Source of the DNA: Treponema sp.
Lineage (GTDB): Bacteria; Spirochaetota; Spirochaetia; Treponematales; Breznakiellaceae
DNA length: 64,000 bases
Direction: 5' to 3'
NCBI GenBank assembly: GCA_031265845.1
Contig: JAISCC010000105.1
Location: forward strand, 1-64,000
Position 1 is the stretch's first letter. The number at the start of each line of letters is the position of its first letter. Below, piece by piece: positions 35,035 through 43,682 of the stretch. The position numbers and the translations under genes are program-made. The notes beneath the pieces were generated by a model. That model made no database searches. It saw only the letters and a program-made list of their open reading frames with translations, and was not told where the DNA came from.

Positions 35035-35883
35035 ATGGCGCATTGCATTATTTCCGAAGCGGAAGCTCTATTGGACAAAAAATTTCCGGTTCTCGACAAG
35101 GGTTTCATCCGGCTTGTTGATTACATGGGCGGCGACGCTCGCGTGGTGCAGGCCGCGCGGGTTTCCTACGGCGCGGGAACCAAAAGCCTCCGCGAAGACG
35201 CGGGGTTGATAGACTACCTTTTGCGCAACCAGCACACCTCGCCCTTTGAACAGGTTGTTCTCACCTTTCATGTAAAGCTGCCGATTTTTGTCGCCCGCCA
35301 ATGGATACGGCACCGTACTGCCCGGGTGAATGAGGTGTCCGGGCGGTACTCGGTGATGAAAGACGATTTTTACGCGCCTGAACTTGAAGACATCGCCGCG
35401 CAAAGCGCGGACAACAAACAGGGGCGCGGCGCGGCGTTTGAGGCGGAAGAGGCGGCTGCGGCGCAAGCGTCGCTGAAAAGCGTACAGAAAGACATGTACG
35501 CGGCGTATGCCGAACTCATAGACAGGGGCGTAGCTCGTGAGCTTGCCCGCATCAATCTGCCGTTGTCCCTGTACACCGAATGGTACTGGCAGATAGACTT
35601 GCACAACCTCTTTCACTTTCTGGAACTGCGCCTTGACGCTCACGCCCAAAAAGAAATCCGGCTGTACGCGCAGACGCTGTTCGCTATAACGAAAAGCGTG
35701 GCTCCCCTCTGTTGCGCGGCGTTTGAGCGGCATGTACTGGGCGGCGTCAGGTTTTCCAGAGAAGAGTTTGCGGAACTCCAAAACAGGCTTGGAAACAGCG
35801 GCGGCGCTGGCTGCGGCGCGAGGCTTGCCGGCAAGGAGCTTGAGCGTTTTGAAGAAAAACTGTACGCGGGAAGTCCGACATAA
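35035..35883 (+). CDS. thyX: FAD-dependent thymidylate synthase
   Basis: Makes dTMP from dUMP using methylenetetrahydrofolate and reduced FAD. The ThyX motif RHRx7S is present as RHRTARVNEVS within FVARQWIRHRTARVNEVSGR. NQHTSPFEQVVLTFHVK and the C-terminal RINLPLSLYTEWYWQIDLHN block are also family-typical. I start at MAHCIISEAEALL (282 aa) because the promoter lies immediately upstream. The stop overlaps the alpha-galactosidase start (TAATG), an unexpected coupling of nucleotide and sugar metabolism. Confidence 0.95.
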   Translation: MAHCIISEAEALLDKKFPVLDKGFIRLVDYMGGDARVVQAARVSYGAGTKSLREDAGLIDYLLRNQHTSPFEQVVLTFHVKLPIFVARQWIRHRTARVNEVSGRYSVMKDDFYAPELEDIAAQSADNKQGRGAAFEAEEAAAAQASLKSVQKDMYAAYAELIDRGVARELARINLPLSLYTEWYWQIDLHNLFHFLELRLDAHAQKEIRLYAQTLFAITKSVAPLCCAAFERHVLGGVRFSREEFAELQNRLGNSGGAGCGARLAGKELERFEEKLYAGSPT

Positions 35884-37724
35884 TGCCGGGCGTTCCGTAT
35901 CACACCAAAACCTTTTACGCGCAGTCCGACGTTCTACAAAACGCTTTTTGCATGGAAATCGCCTCGTGGACATACCGGGAATTGTGCGCCGCCGCCGGAT
36001 TGGGCGAGAAAGAGCGCGAGCCTTTTATCCAAAATAGAGACGTTTTGGTATATCCGGGCGGCTGGCAGTCATGGTCAGCGGGTTGGGAGCTTGCCGCCGA
36101 TGAAACGCTTCCCCGCTCGGTGTTGTTGTTGCGCGATCTCATCAAACTCACCAACCGCGATGGTGATGCGCCGAAGCGCGGCGAGATTGTGGGACACTTC
36201 CTCATGTACCTTCGTTCTGGCGATATGTACCTTTGCGTCGCCTCCCGCACATGGACAGGCGGCGCCAGCGGCGCCCCGCTTCCGCCCGTGACTTTCCGTA
36301 TAAACCGGAAAAAACAACGTGTTGTTGCGGAACTATTCTGTCCGGGAAAGCGTTGGACGGCCCACGAGGTGATGGCGGAACTGCGCTTCTTTGCGTGCGA
36401 AGGCTGTTTCAATCTGAAAGACACGCTCGTTGCGGTGTACCGCGCCGAAACGTCTGTTTCGGCGGGCGCTTCCGCGCTTGACTTCTTGACACGGACAAAG
36501 CCCGGTCAAGCGGCGCGCGCTGGCGGTAAAAACCCAATCGGCGGGTATGAATCGTGGTACAATCATTATACAAACATCAACGAAAAACTCATTCTGGAAG
36601 ACCTTGAGTCCCTGCCCGCGACTGACAATCTCATCAAACGTATCTTTCTTGACAAAGGCAAGCCCGCTGTCTTCCAAATTGACGATGGTTGGGAACAGCG
36701 CGTAGGGCAGTGGGAGATAGATGAAAAGAAGTTTCCTCGCGGCTTGCGGTTTTTGGCGGAGAAAATAGAACGTCAGGGCTTGACGCCCGGTTTGTGGATA
36801 GCCCCGTTCATCGTTACCAGAAAGTCAAAGATTTTTTCGGAAAAATACGAATGGGTTCTCAAAGACAAAACGGGAAAGCCGGTTGTCGCCGGCTTCAACC
36901 ACCTGTGGGACGGACGCTACTACTGTCTCGATCTTTCGCGGGACGACGCGCTCGCCTACATACAAGGCTTGATCGACAGGATGATTGACTGGGGGTTCCG
37001 GTACATCAAAATAGATTTCCTGTATGCGGGCTTTCTTTTCGGCGATTTCGCGCGCGGAGGCTCGCCGTATGAACATTACGAACGCGCCTGCGCCCTCTTG
37101 ACAAAACGCGCCGCTTCCGCCGACGCCGACGCGCCGGTCGCCTTTCTCGGCTGCGGCTTGCCGCTCGGCGCGTCGTTCCGGCATTTTCCGCTGTCGCGCA
37201 TCGGCGCGGACGCCCGCGAGGAATGGGACTGGAAGCTGGTCAAGCTCTTGGGGCATGTGGGAAGGCCAAGCGCCTACATCAACCTGCTTGACACCATAGG
37301 ACGTTCCTTTTTTGACGGCGTGATCTATTGCAACGATCCTGACGTGGTGTTCATGCGTACGCGGAACTGCAAGCTCACGGAAAACGAGAAAGAGCTTATC
37401 GCCCTGGTCAACTTTTTGCTTGCCGGGCAGATCATGACATCCGATGATCCGCTTCATCTTGAACCTGCGGACATGCAGCTTGCCAAACGCATGTCGGCGC
37501 TGTACGCGGCGCTTGCGGACGATGAATACGGCGCGGTTCGGCTTGATCGTGATGTTTTCCGCCTCGTAAGCCGTTCCGGTAAAACCACGGGCGTCATCAA
37601 CCTGTCGAACCGCCCGCATCCGTTGCGGGAGCCGCTTATGAACAGACAATTCCTCGTGGATCGCCGGAAGAATGGCGCCTATGCGCCGCACAGCATTTCG
37701 ATTCAGACCGGTACAAGCCCGTGA
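35883..37724 (+). CDS. Alpha-galactosidase (GH36, Thermotoga GalA-like)
   Basis: A 613-aa glycoside hydrolase of family 36. The sequence follows Thermotoga GalA in order: PGGWQSWSAGWEL, GGYESWYNHYTN, VFQIDDGWE, GLWIAPFI, RYIKIDFLYAG (nucleophile Asp in KID), LGCGLPLG and SRIGAD (acid/base Asp region), NDPDVVFMR. It has no signal peptide, so it probably acts in the cytoplasm on imported raffinose-type or galactosyl oligosaccharides. It is longer than the 552-aa Thermotoga enzyme. It starts inside the thyX stop and overlaps the convergent response regulator by 22 bp at the 3' end. No transporter lies next to it. Confidence 0.88.
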   Translation: MPGVPYHTKTFYAQSDVLQNAFCMEIASWTYRELCAAAGLGEKEREPFIQNRDVLVYPGGWQSWSAGWELAADETLPRSVLLLRDLIKLTNRDGDAPKRGEIVGHFLMYLRSGDMYLCVASRTWTGGASGAPLPPVTFRINRKKQRVVAELFCPGKRWTAHEVMAELRFFACEGCFNLKDTLVAVYRAETSVSAGASALDFLTRTKPGQAARAGGKNPIGGYESWYNHYTNINEKLILEDLESLPATDNLIKRIFLDKGKPAVFQIDDGWEQRVGQWEIDEKKFPRGLRFLAEKIERQGLTPGLWIAPFIVTRKSKIFSEKYEWVLKDKTGKPVVAGFNHLWDGRYYCLDLSRDDALAYIQGLIDRMIDWGFRYIKIDFLYAGFLFGDFARGGSPYEHYERACALLTKRAASADADAPVAFLGCGLPLGASFRHFPLSRIGADAREEWDWKLVKLLGHVGRPSAYINLLDTIGRSFFDGVIYCNDPDVVFMRTRNCKLTENEKELIALVNFLLAGQIMTSDDPLHLEPADMQLAKRMSALYAALADDEYGAVRLDRDVFRLVSRSGKTTGVINLSNRPHPLREPLMNRQFLVDRRKNGAYAPHSISIQTGTSP

Positions 37725-38389
37725 TGTATGGCGAAAAGGGCGAGCTGGCTGCGGTTGCTCACCCCGACTTTCCGCATCACCACCGAAATGTAATTTCTGG
37801 CCGTGCCTTTGGTAATAGAAAGTTTTTCCGCTATCTCATGGGTGGAGAAGCCTTGTGCGATGAAGCCAATGATCCGCATCTCTACGCCGGAAATGCCGGG
37901 AGGCGCCGGTTGTTTTGCAGGGCATTGCGTGTTATGCGATATGATTTTGGGATACACGCCTCCTTGCGCCATGCGCGAAAAAATAGAGCATATTTTTGGC
38001 GCGATCTGCGAGCTGATATAACTATCGCCGTGGCGGATGTTTTTGATAACCCTGCAAAGATTGAGAACGCCTTCGCGCTTGTCGACATATCCCGCTGGTC
38101 CTTGAATGAGCGCCTTGCAAATATGCTCTTCATCTTCAAGACCGGTAAAAAAAACAACAGACGTATTGGGCGACTTGCTTTTGAGCAGCGGTATGAGTCC
38201 AATGCCATCGCCGTCTTTTAACTCAATGTCCATGATGACTATATCGGGATGTTTGCCCTCAACCAGTCTGATCGCGTCATAGCAGTCTTTCCCGATCCCG
38301 ATGATGTCAAAATCACTTTGAGAAGAGAGGGTGTTTTTTATTTTATGCCGCTCCGCTTCATCGCTGTCAATAATAACAATTTTTATCAT
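37703..38389 (-). CDS. NarL/LuxR-family response regulator (orphan)
   Basis: A 228-aa two-component response regulator. The receiver domain has the acidic pocket IIDSDEAE, the phosphorylated Asp in DIVIMDIELKDGDG, and a Thr/Lys pair (FFTGLED, YVDKREG). The C-terminal LuxR-type HTH (GFSTHEIAEKLSITKGTARN then VGVSNRSQLA) binds DNA. The start MIKIVIIDSDE is chosen because the receiver fold begins there. No histidine kinase is encoded nearby, so the input is unknown. It converges on the alpha-galactosidase gene; the two 3' ends overlap by 22 bp. Confidence 0.92.
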   Translation of the reverse strand: MIKIVIIDSDEAERHKIKNTLSSQSDFDIIGIGKDCYDAIRLVEGKHPDIVIMDIELKDGDGIGLIPLLKSKSPNTSVVFFTGLEDEEHICKALIQGPAGYVDKREGVLNLCRVIKNIRHGDSYISSQIAPKICSIFSRMAQGGVYPKIISHNTQCPAKQPAPPGISGVEMRIIGFIAQGFSTHEIAEKLSITKGTARNYISVVMRKVGVSNRSQLALFAIHHGLVPV

Positions 38390-38430
38390 AAGCCAAGCCC
38401 TTTTCAACAAGTAGAAAATAATAACAGCAA

Positions 38431-38515
38431 CGCTTTCTCAAAACTCAGAGGGTTTGAAAAAACGTTGGAGAAGAGCGGTTTAGAAGCCCACTTTTCCGCT
38501 TAAATCTAAAAATGT
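38431..38515. repeat. Dispersed repeat, copy matching 60272-60357
   Basis: About 85 bp beginning CGCTTTCTCAAAACTC and including GGTTTGAAAAAACGTTGGA and CACTTTTCCGCTTAAAT. It aligns along most of its length with 60272-60357 (AGCTTTTTTCAAAACTC, GGTTTTGAAAAAGGCTTTGGA, CATTTTTCCACTTGAAT). It lies upstream of the response regulator. Confidence 0.5.
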
Positions 38516-38517
38516 AA

Positions 38518-38736
38518 TGAGAAAATCGGGCTTTGATCGATTTTCTCAAGAGCTAGCTCCAAAACAAACCGGGTTTGGAACTAATTCAACTGTATAACTT
38601 GTTTTGAATAAAAGCAATATTTATTCTAAAAAAGGCGCATTTTTTATTATAATCGTCATAATCTGACAGTTATTTTATAATAACTGTGAGTTTTTTCTGA
38701 CCAAAATATGGTTTGGGCGGCGCCAAACCGCCGCCC
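38518..38736. repeat. Hairpin-rich spacer before ackA
   Basis: In order: perfect 11-bp arms TGAGAAAATCG/CGATTTTCTCA (38518-38548); an AGCTCCAAAAC/GTTTGGAACT palindrome (about 38554-38582); ACAGTTATT-TTAT-AATAACTGT followed by GAGTTTTTT (38666-38696), an AT-rich terminator-like hairpin; and two mutually exclusive GC-rich hairpins, GGTTTGG/CCAAACC and GGGCGGC/GCCGCCC (38710-38736), directly before TTGACA. No gene is present here. Confidence 0.5.
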
Positions 38737-38816
38737 TTGACAACTATACGCTAGACACACTTCGGCGTATCATAGTAAAATAACGCCATCTGTTTTATGA
38801 TTATGGGGGAGCATAT

Positions 38817-40154
38817 ATGGTTATTTTGACATTGAACTGCGGTTCGTCATCGGCGAAGTATCAGGTGTACGATTGGGACGCCAAGGATGTATTGGCTGTG
38901 GGCGTTGTGGAGAAGGTTACGTTTGACGGGTCTTTTATCGCGCATAAGGCGAAGGGCAAGGAGGAGTACACCCTCTATCAGGACTGCCCCACTCATACCG
39001 ACGCTGTGAACCTTATTATCAAGTTGCTGACCGATCCCGAACGCGGGGTCATTAATGATATGAGCGTTATCAAGGCGGTTGGACACCGGGTGTTGCATGG
39101 GGGCGACAAATTCACCAAGAGCGTGATCGTTGACGATGAGGCGATGAAGGCTTTTAACGAGGTGAAGGATTTGGGTCCGCTTCACAACCCGGCGAACATC
39201 ATGGGCATAGAGGCGGCGAAGAAGGTGTTGCCCGATGCGCCGCATTGCGCGATTATGGATACGGCGTGGCATCAAACCATGCCGGCTTCTTCTTTTATGT
39301 ATGCTGTGCCGTATGAATGGTACGAAAAGTACGGCGTACGGAAATACGGGTTCCACGGCACGAGTTTTCTGTACACGGCGAAACGGGCGTCCGTGCTGCT
39401 CGGCAGGAAGCCTTCCGGGACGAATCTTATCATCTGCCATATTGGGAACGGATCGTCCGTGTGCGCGGTTAAGGACGGCTGTTCTTTTGATACGAGCATG
39501 GGCGTCACGCCGCTTGAAGGTCTGGTGATGGGAACCCGATCCGGCGATGCGGATATGGCTATGCCGTTTTATGTGATGAGGAAAACCGGCATGAGCGCGG
39601 CGGAAATGGAGAGCGCTCTGAACAAGAAGTCCGGTCTTTTGGGCGTTACCGGCAAGTACAACGACCGCCGCGACATACAAAAGGCCGCCGAACAAGGCGA
39701 CGCGCGGGCGGCGCTGGCGCAGGATATGGAGGCGCGCCGCGTGAAGAAGTACATCGGCGCGTATATGGCGACGCTTGGACGGGTGGACGCTGTTGTACTT
39801 ACCGCAGGCGTGGGCGAATTCGCCAGCTTCATGCGCAAGAAATTCCTTGAAGGGCTTGAAGGATTGGGCATTGTCTACGATCCGGCGAAGAACGCCCTCG
39901 CCCATACGCGCAACGCCGAGACCCGCATCTCCGCGGATTCTTCGGCGATTCCCATCTTCATCATCCCGACCGATGAGGAACTCGTAATGACCGAGGACGC
40001 TTACGCGCTTATGGCGGGTACGTACGACGTTCATACGAAGTTCACCTATTCGTTCCAGAGCAAGGACTACATGAACAAGACCCGCGCTGAAGGGTTGAAA
40101 GAGGATTTGAAGAGACTGCCGGAACTGGAGAAAATTTTAGCGTTGCCTAAATAA
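38817..40154 (+). CDS. ackA: Acetate kinase
   Basis: Converts acetyl phosphate and ADP to acetate and ATP, the energy-yielding end of fermentation in treponemes, or the reverse in acetate activation. Landmarks are [19 protein letters not shown] (phosphate-binding start), [36 protein letters not shown] and [14 protein letters not shown]. At 445 aa it is longer than the ~400 typical of E. coli; the extra ~40 residues are a C-terminal tail ([17 protein letters not shown]), as in other spirochaetes. GGGGGAG precedes the ATG. No pta is adjacent. Confidence 0.95.
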   Translation: MVILTLNCGSSSAKYQVYDWDAKDVLAVGVVEKVTFDGSFIAHKAKGKEEYTLYQDCPTHTDAVNLIIKLLTDPERGVINDMSVIKAVGHRVLHGGDKFTKSVIVDDEAMKAFNEVKDLGPLHNPANIMGIEAAKKVLPDAPHCAIMDTAWHQTMPASSFMYAVPYEWYEKYGVRKYGFHGTSFLYTAKRASVLLGRKPSGTNLIICHIGNGSSVCAVKDGCSFDTSMGVTPLEGLVMGTRSGDADMAMPFYVMRKTGMSAAEMESALNKKSGLLGVTGKYNDRRDIQKAAEQGDARAALAQDMEARRVKKYIGAYMATLGRVDAVVLTAGVGEFASFMRKKFLEGLEGLGIVYDPAKNALAHTRNAETRISADSSAIPIFIIPTDEELVMTEDAYALMAGTYDVHTKFTYSFQSKDYMNKTRAEGLKEDLKRLPELEKILALPK

Positions 40155-40170
40155 GGCGCGGAGGCGCTTC

Positions 40171-41250
40171 ATGCTGAAACTACAAGTGAATGATGAAGAT
40201 AAAAAGCTGGAAATGCTCTGCGTCGGCAGAGCGCTTGTTGATATTTTTGTAAAAGTCAACAATGAGCAATTCAGGAAGATCGGTATAATCAAGTTGCGCC
40301 ACATCGAATATGAGAAGTTGCTTGGGATTCTCGGGCATTTTCCCGACAGCAATGTGGTTTCCGGCGGCGGAGCCGCGAATGTCGCCAAGGTCGCCGCTCT
40401 TCTTGGAATCCGCGCGGGGTATATAGGCGCGGTTGGTCCAGATGATGAGTTTGCGAAGGTTTTTGAGCGGGAAATGGAGTCCGCAGGCGTAACGCTTTTT
40501 TTGATAAAAGAGCGGAAGCCGACCGGCGCGTGCGTTTTCCTGCAACGCAAAGGCGAGCCTAACGTTATCGCCGCGTCTATTTCCGCAGCCGATCTTCTTA
40601 AGGCGAGCGACGTGAGGGAAGACGCGATTAAACAGGCGCGGATTGTGGTGATAGACGGCTATATTCTTAACCGGGAGGATCTGGTGAGCCGCATCCTTGA
40701 GCTTGCCTCCGAATACGGCACCGTGGTCGCCCTTGACGTTGGCTCGGTTGAGATGGCCGAGACGTACGCCCGGGACATCATGCGGTACTGCAAGGAGTAT
40801 CCGCTTCTGCTCTTTATGAATAAGGAAGAAGCGGGCGCCTTCTATTGGCGCATTAACGGCGAGCCAAGCGAAGAGGAGAAAGAACCCGTCGGCTTTATGG
40901 ATTGGCTTTTTACCCGCAGAAATCCATTGCCATCGAAAATGCAAGCCTTTTTCCAGAAACTCGCCGACGATTTATTTCCGGTTATTGTGGTGAAACTCGG
41001 CGCAAAAGGCGCGATGGTGTTCGCGGGCGGCAAGGTCCACCGCGAGGACACGCTTGCCGTTATTCCCAAGGAGACCACTGGCGCGGGCGACGCTTTTTGC
41101 GCCGCTTTCTTGAGCGCGTGGTTGCGCGACAAATCGTTCGGCGAGTGCGCCGGTTTCGGCAACAAAGCCGCCCGCGAGGTGCTTGATGTTGACGGCACGT
41201 TTGTAGACAGGAAGAAAATGTCCGGCATTGCGCGGCTCCTTGGCGGATGA
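40171..41250 (+). CDS. PfkB-family carbohydrate/nucleoside kinase
   Basis: A 359-aa ribokinase-superfamily kinase. It has the SGGGAANVAKVAALLG signature 1 region, YIGAVGPDDEFAKVF, VVIDGYILNREDL, and the catalytic ETTGAGDAFCAAFLSAW signature 2. The N-terminal LCVGRALVDIFVKV fits adenosine kinase/ribokinase-like members. A 15-residue lead precedes the first strand, and there is an insertion (INGEPSEEEKEPVGFMDW) before the C-terminal third. GGAGG lies six bases before the start. It follows ackA by 16 bp and is probably co-transcribed. The substrate cannot be named. Confidence 0.85.
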   Translation: MLKLQVNDEDKKLEMLCVGRALVDIFVKVNNEQFRKIGIIKLRHIEYEKLLGILGHFPDSNVVSGGGAANVAKVAALLGIRAGYIGAVGPDDEFAKVFEREMESAGVTLFLIKERKPTGACVFLQRKGEPNVIAASISAADLLKASDVREDAIKQARIVVIDGYILNREDLVSRILELASEYGTVVALDVGSVEMAETYARDIMRYCKEYPLLLFMNKEEAGAFYWRINGEPSEEEKEPVGFMDWLFTRRNPLPSKMQAFFQKLADDLFPVIVVKLGAKGAMVFAGGKVHREDTLAVIPKETTGAGDAFCAAFLSAWLRDKSFGECAGFGNKAAREVLDVDGTFVDRKKMSGIARLLGG

Positions 41251-41302
41251 CGCGCCGCGTGACGCCGATTGTTTTGCGTCTGACAAATGTCTGACAGACA
41301 TC

Positions 41303-41333
41303 TTGACAAAAGCCCTGTTTATGGCGCTATACT
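41303..41333 (+). promoter_or_regulatory. tRNA-Arg promoter
   Basis: TTGACA with a 19-bp spacer and TATACT, ending 9 bp before tRNA-Arg. The spacer is long but both hexamers are good. Confidence 0.55.
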
Positions 41334-41342
41334 ATAGCGGAA

Positions 41343-41415
41343 GGTCCAATAGCTCAGAGGATAGAGCGGCCGCCTCCTAAGCGGCAGGTCGGCCGTTCGA
41401 TTCGGCCTTGGATCA
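41343..41415 (+). tRNA. tRNA-Arg (CCT)
   Basis: Acceptor stem GGTCCAA/TTGGATC (one G-U pair), D arm AGCTCAGAGGATAGAGC, anticodon stem GCCGC/GCGGC around CTCCTAA (anticodon CCT, reads AGG), T arm CGGCCGTTCGATTCGGCC. CCA is not encoded. Confidence 0.94.
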
Positions 41416-41593
41416 AGTGAATTATACAAAACTTCCGCGAAACTGCGGGAGCGGTAAATTTTCTTACTTATCAATAAGGCTGTTTCAAAAATATGGCTCA
41501 CACGAACGCCGCAAGCGATAGGCAGCCGCAGCATCCTGTTCGTTCAGGCGAGAAAAACGCGCTGAGAAAACTACAATTTTTATGACAACCTAC

Positions 41594-41622
41594 TTGACAT
41601 AAAATAGAAAATCAGGTAGATT
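41594..41622 (+). promoter_or_regulatory. Promoter of tRNA-Glu and probably infC-rpmI-rplT
   Basis: TTGACA, 17 bp, TAGATT, about 70 bp upstream of tRNA-Glu. The 41416-41593 stretch before it holds only a left half of the TTTCAAAA palindrome family (near 41483). Confidence 0.65.
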
Positions 41623-41693
41623 ACACACGTATACTTTCAAAACAACGAAGTTTTCCCTGTGTGTACCGGCGCTTTGAGAAAACCTCGGAGAAT

Positions 41694-41765
41694 GTCTCCT
41701 TCGTCTAGTGGTCAGGACATCGGGTTTTCATCCCGACAACAGGGGTTCGACTCCCCTAGGAGATG
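41694..41765 (+). tRNA. tRNA-Glu (TTC)
   Basis: Acceptor GTCTCCT/AGGAGAT, D arm GTCTAGTGGTCAGGAC, anticodon stem TCGGG/CCCGA around TTTTCAT (anticodon TTC), T arm AGGGGTTCGACTCCCCT, discriminator G. It ends 80 bp before infC. Confidence 0.94.
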
Positions 41766-41845
41766 GTTTAATTGCGCGGCAATCGGACGGCAACATACAG
41801 GCGCGACGCGCAAGCTATTAAATTATACGCCATAAGGAAGGGCAG

Positions 41846-42364
41846 TTGTCAGAAAAAGATTTGCGGATCAATGAACAAATTAGGGTGAGGGAAGTTCGTC
41901 TCATTCGGGACGAGGGAGAGCAACAGGGAATCATGCCGACTCAGTCGGCGCTTGAAATCGCCCGTTCCTTGGGACTCGATCTTGTGGAAGTTGCGCCTCA
42001 AGCCGCTCCGCCGGTAGTTAAAATTCTTGATTATGGTAAGTTTAAATTCGAAAACGAGAAAAAAGTCCGCGACTCAAAGAAAAAGCAAAAATTGCTTAAA
42101 CTAAAAGAAATTCGTATGCAGCCCAAGATTGATGATCACGATATGGAATTCAAATCCAAGCATGTTAAAGAATTTCTCGCGGAAGGCAATAAGGTCAAGG
42201 TTACAATCAGGTTTCGGGGCAGGGAGCTTGCCCATACGGAACTGGGGTTTGGCGTTATGAACGATATGTTGAAACGCATTGAAGGCGAATATATCATGGA
42301 CAAGCCCCCTGCGATGGAGGGGCGGAACATGTCCATGATAATAAGCCCGAAAACCAAGAAATAA
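41846..42364 (+). CDS. infC: Translation initiation factor IF-3
   Basis: A 172-aa IF-3 that keeps ribosomal subunits apart and checks the initiator tRNA. The N-terminal domain starts [16 protein letters not shown]; the linker [22 protein letters not shown] and the C-terminal [19 protein letters not shown] are conserved. The start codon is TTG with AAGGAAGGG upstream. In E. coli infC uses the rare AUU so that IF-3 represses its own translation; the non-ATG start here may serve the same autoregulation, which is an inference. Confidence 0.96.
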   Translation: MSEKDLRINEQIRVREVRLIRDEGEQQGIMPTQSALEIARSLGLDLVEVAPQAAPPVVKILDYGKFKFENEKKVRDSKKKQKLLKLKEIRMQPKIDDHDMEFKSKHVKEFLAEGNKVKVTIRFRGRELAHTELGFGVMNDMLKRIEGEYIMDKPPAMEGRNMSMIISPKTKK

Positions 42365-42377
42365 TGAGGATAGCAGT

Positions 42378-42578
42378 ATGCCGAAAATGAAGACAAGAAA
42401 GAGCGCAGCAAAACGTTTTTCTTTTACCGGAACGGGCAAGGTTAAGTACAAGAAGCAAAACCTTCGCCATATTTTGACCAAGAAGTCGACCAAACGGAAG
42501 CGGAATCTCCGCCACCCCGGCATCTTGTCGAAAGACAATGTCGCCGTTATTAAAAAGCAGCTTCTACCCAACGGGTAA
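42378..42578 (+). CDS. rpmI: Ribosomal protein bL35
   Basis: A 66-aa basic large-subunit protein: [20 protein letters not shown] then [18 protein letters not shown]. It lies between infC and rplT, the universal order; the spacers are 13 and 21 bp. In many bacteria L20 represses this operon through the rpmI leader; no such fold was resolved here. Confidence 0.97.
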   Translation: MPKMKTRKSAAKRFSFTGTGKVKYKKQNLRHILTKKSTKRKRNLRHPGILSKDNVAVIKKQLLPNG

Positions 42579-42599
42579 GTATAAAGAAAAGGAGAAAAT

Positions 42600-42962
42600 A
42601 TGCCGAGAGCGGTGGATGGGGCGAAACGAAAGAATCGCCGCAAAAAGATATTAAAACTCGCAAAAGGGTATTGGGGAAGACGCCATTCAAATTTCAAAAC
42701 CGCAAAAGACGCGGTGACAAAAGGGCTTTCTTACGCATACCGCGACAGAAAAGACCGGAAAGGCGATTTTCGCCGGATTTGGATTGTGCGCATCAACGCG
42801 GCGTGTCGCGCTGAAGGCATCAGTTATTCACGTCTTATAAACGGGCTTAACAAGGCGGGCGTCGTGATCAATCGGAAGGCGCTTGCGAGCCTCGCCGCTG
42901 AAGATGCGGCGGCTTTTAAAGCTGTCGCGGAAAAGGCGAAAGCGGCCTTGGAGGTGTTATAA
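42600..42962 (+). CDS. rplT: Ribosomal protein bL20
   Basis: A 120-aa early-assembly 23S rRNA-binding protein: basic N-terminal helix [37 protein letters not shown], and the globular domain [27 protein letters not shown] precedes the start. The next gene begins one base after the stop. Confidence 0.97.
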   Translation: MPRAVDGAKRKNRRKKILKLAKGYWGRRHSNFKTAKDAVTKGLSYAYRDRKDRKGDFRRIWIVRINAACRAEGISYSRLINGLNKAGVVINRKALASLAAEDAAAFKAVAEKAKAALEVL

Positions 42963-42963
42963 T

Positions 42964-43362
42964 ATGGCTACGCTTGAAAATGTAAGACTGCTGGAGGCGA
43001 AGGTCGCCAAGGCGGTGGAGGTGGTGAAGCAGTTGGCGGGAGCCAATGCCGCGCTAGTGGAAGAAAACGGACATCTCAAGAAAAAAATTGAGGCGCTTCA
43101 AAACCAGATAAACGAGCTTGAGTTTTCAATACTTGGCTACAAGGAAGATCAGCAGAATATTGAGAGCGGCATCCTTTCGGCGCTGGACAGGCTCAATCAG
43201 GTTGAAGACTCTCTGGAAGGTAATGGCGCGGATTCAGAGCGGCGCGTGGATTCCGTTCAGCCGGACGTTCACCATGAACAGCCTGATCAGAATCCTCCTA
43301 ATAATGGGGAGATGCTCCACGACCAGGGATATCAAGGTAACAACGTCTATTACCCCTCGTGA
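42964..43362 (+). CDS. Coiled-coil cell-division protein, ZapB-like
   Basis: A 132-aa protein whose first ~85 residues form a continuous coiled coil (LLEAKVAKAVEVVKQLAGAN, then ENGHLKKKIEALQNQINELE), followed by an acidic, Asn/Gln/Pro-rich, apparently disordered tail. It begins one base after rplT and ends four bases before a ZapA-like gene, so the pair looks like ZapB-ZapA, which stabilise the FtsZ ring. The ZapB label rests on the coil and the neighbour, not on a clear family motif. The track's extra N-terminal residues read through the end of rplT. Confidence 0.6.
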   Translation: MATLENVRLLEAKVAKAVEVVKQLAGANAALVEENGHLKKKIEALQNQINELEFSILGYKEDQQNIESGILSALDRLNQVEDSLEGNGADSERRVDSVQPDVHHEQPDQNPPNNGEMLHDQGYQGNNVYYPS

Positions 43363-43366
43363 AGAT

Positions 43367-43681
43367 ATGGCGAAAACCAACCTCCGCATTGAAGTATTGG
43401 GAGCCTCGCTTTCTATTGCGGCGGAGGAAGACTCCGAATACCTCAAGCGTTTGCTTGAACGGTATCAACTGGCGGTTGAGGAAACGCAGAATTCAACAGG
43501 ACTCAAAGATCCGCTCAGATTGGCTATTTTAACTGGATTCCTTGCCTATGACAATTACCTCAAGGTATGCGACCGCCATGAGGCTGAACAAGAAATCAGC
43601 ATACAAGAAGAACAGGAAACTGAAAAAATAACCCGCCATCTCCTTGAATGTATGGATGAAATACTAGAAAACGGAATATAA
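43367..43681 (+). CDS. zapA: Cell-division protein ZapA
   Basis: A 104-aa ZapA-family protein that cross-links FtsZ filaments. NLRIEVLGASLSIAAEEDSE and YLKRLLERYQLAVEETQNST match the N-terminal domain, and AILTGFLAYDNYLKVCDRHE begins the C-terminal coil. The start at 43367 gives MAKTNLRIEVLG; the 83 upstream residues in the track read the ZapB-like gene in another frame. It ends one base before manA. Confidence 0.82.
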   Translation: MAKTNLRIEVLGASLSIAAEEDSEYLKRLLERYQLAVEETQNSTGLKDPLRLAILTGFLAYDNYLKVCDRHEAEQEISIQEEQETEKITRHLLECMDEILENGI

Positions 43682-43682
43682 T

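Noticed and set aside
38641-38696. Small RNA between TATAAT (38648) and the AT-rich hairpin.
   Set aside because: The predicted start is only a few bases before the hairpin, leaving no room for an RNA; no -35 box.
38847-40034. 395-aa minus-strand ORF opposite ackA.
   Set aside because: Fully inside conserved ackA; His/Arg-rich composition typical of an antisense shadow.
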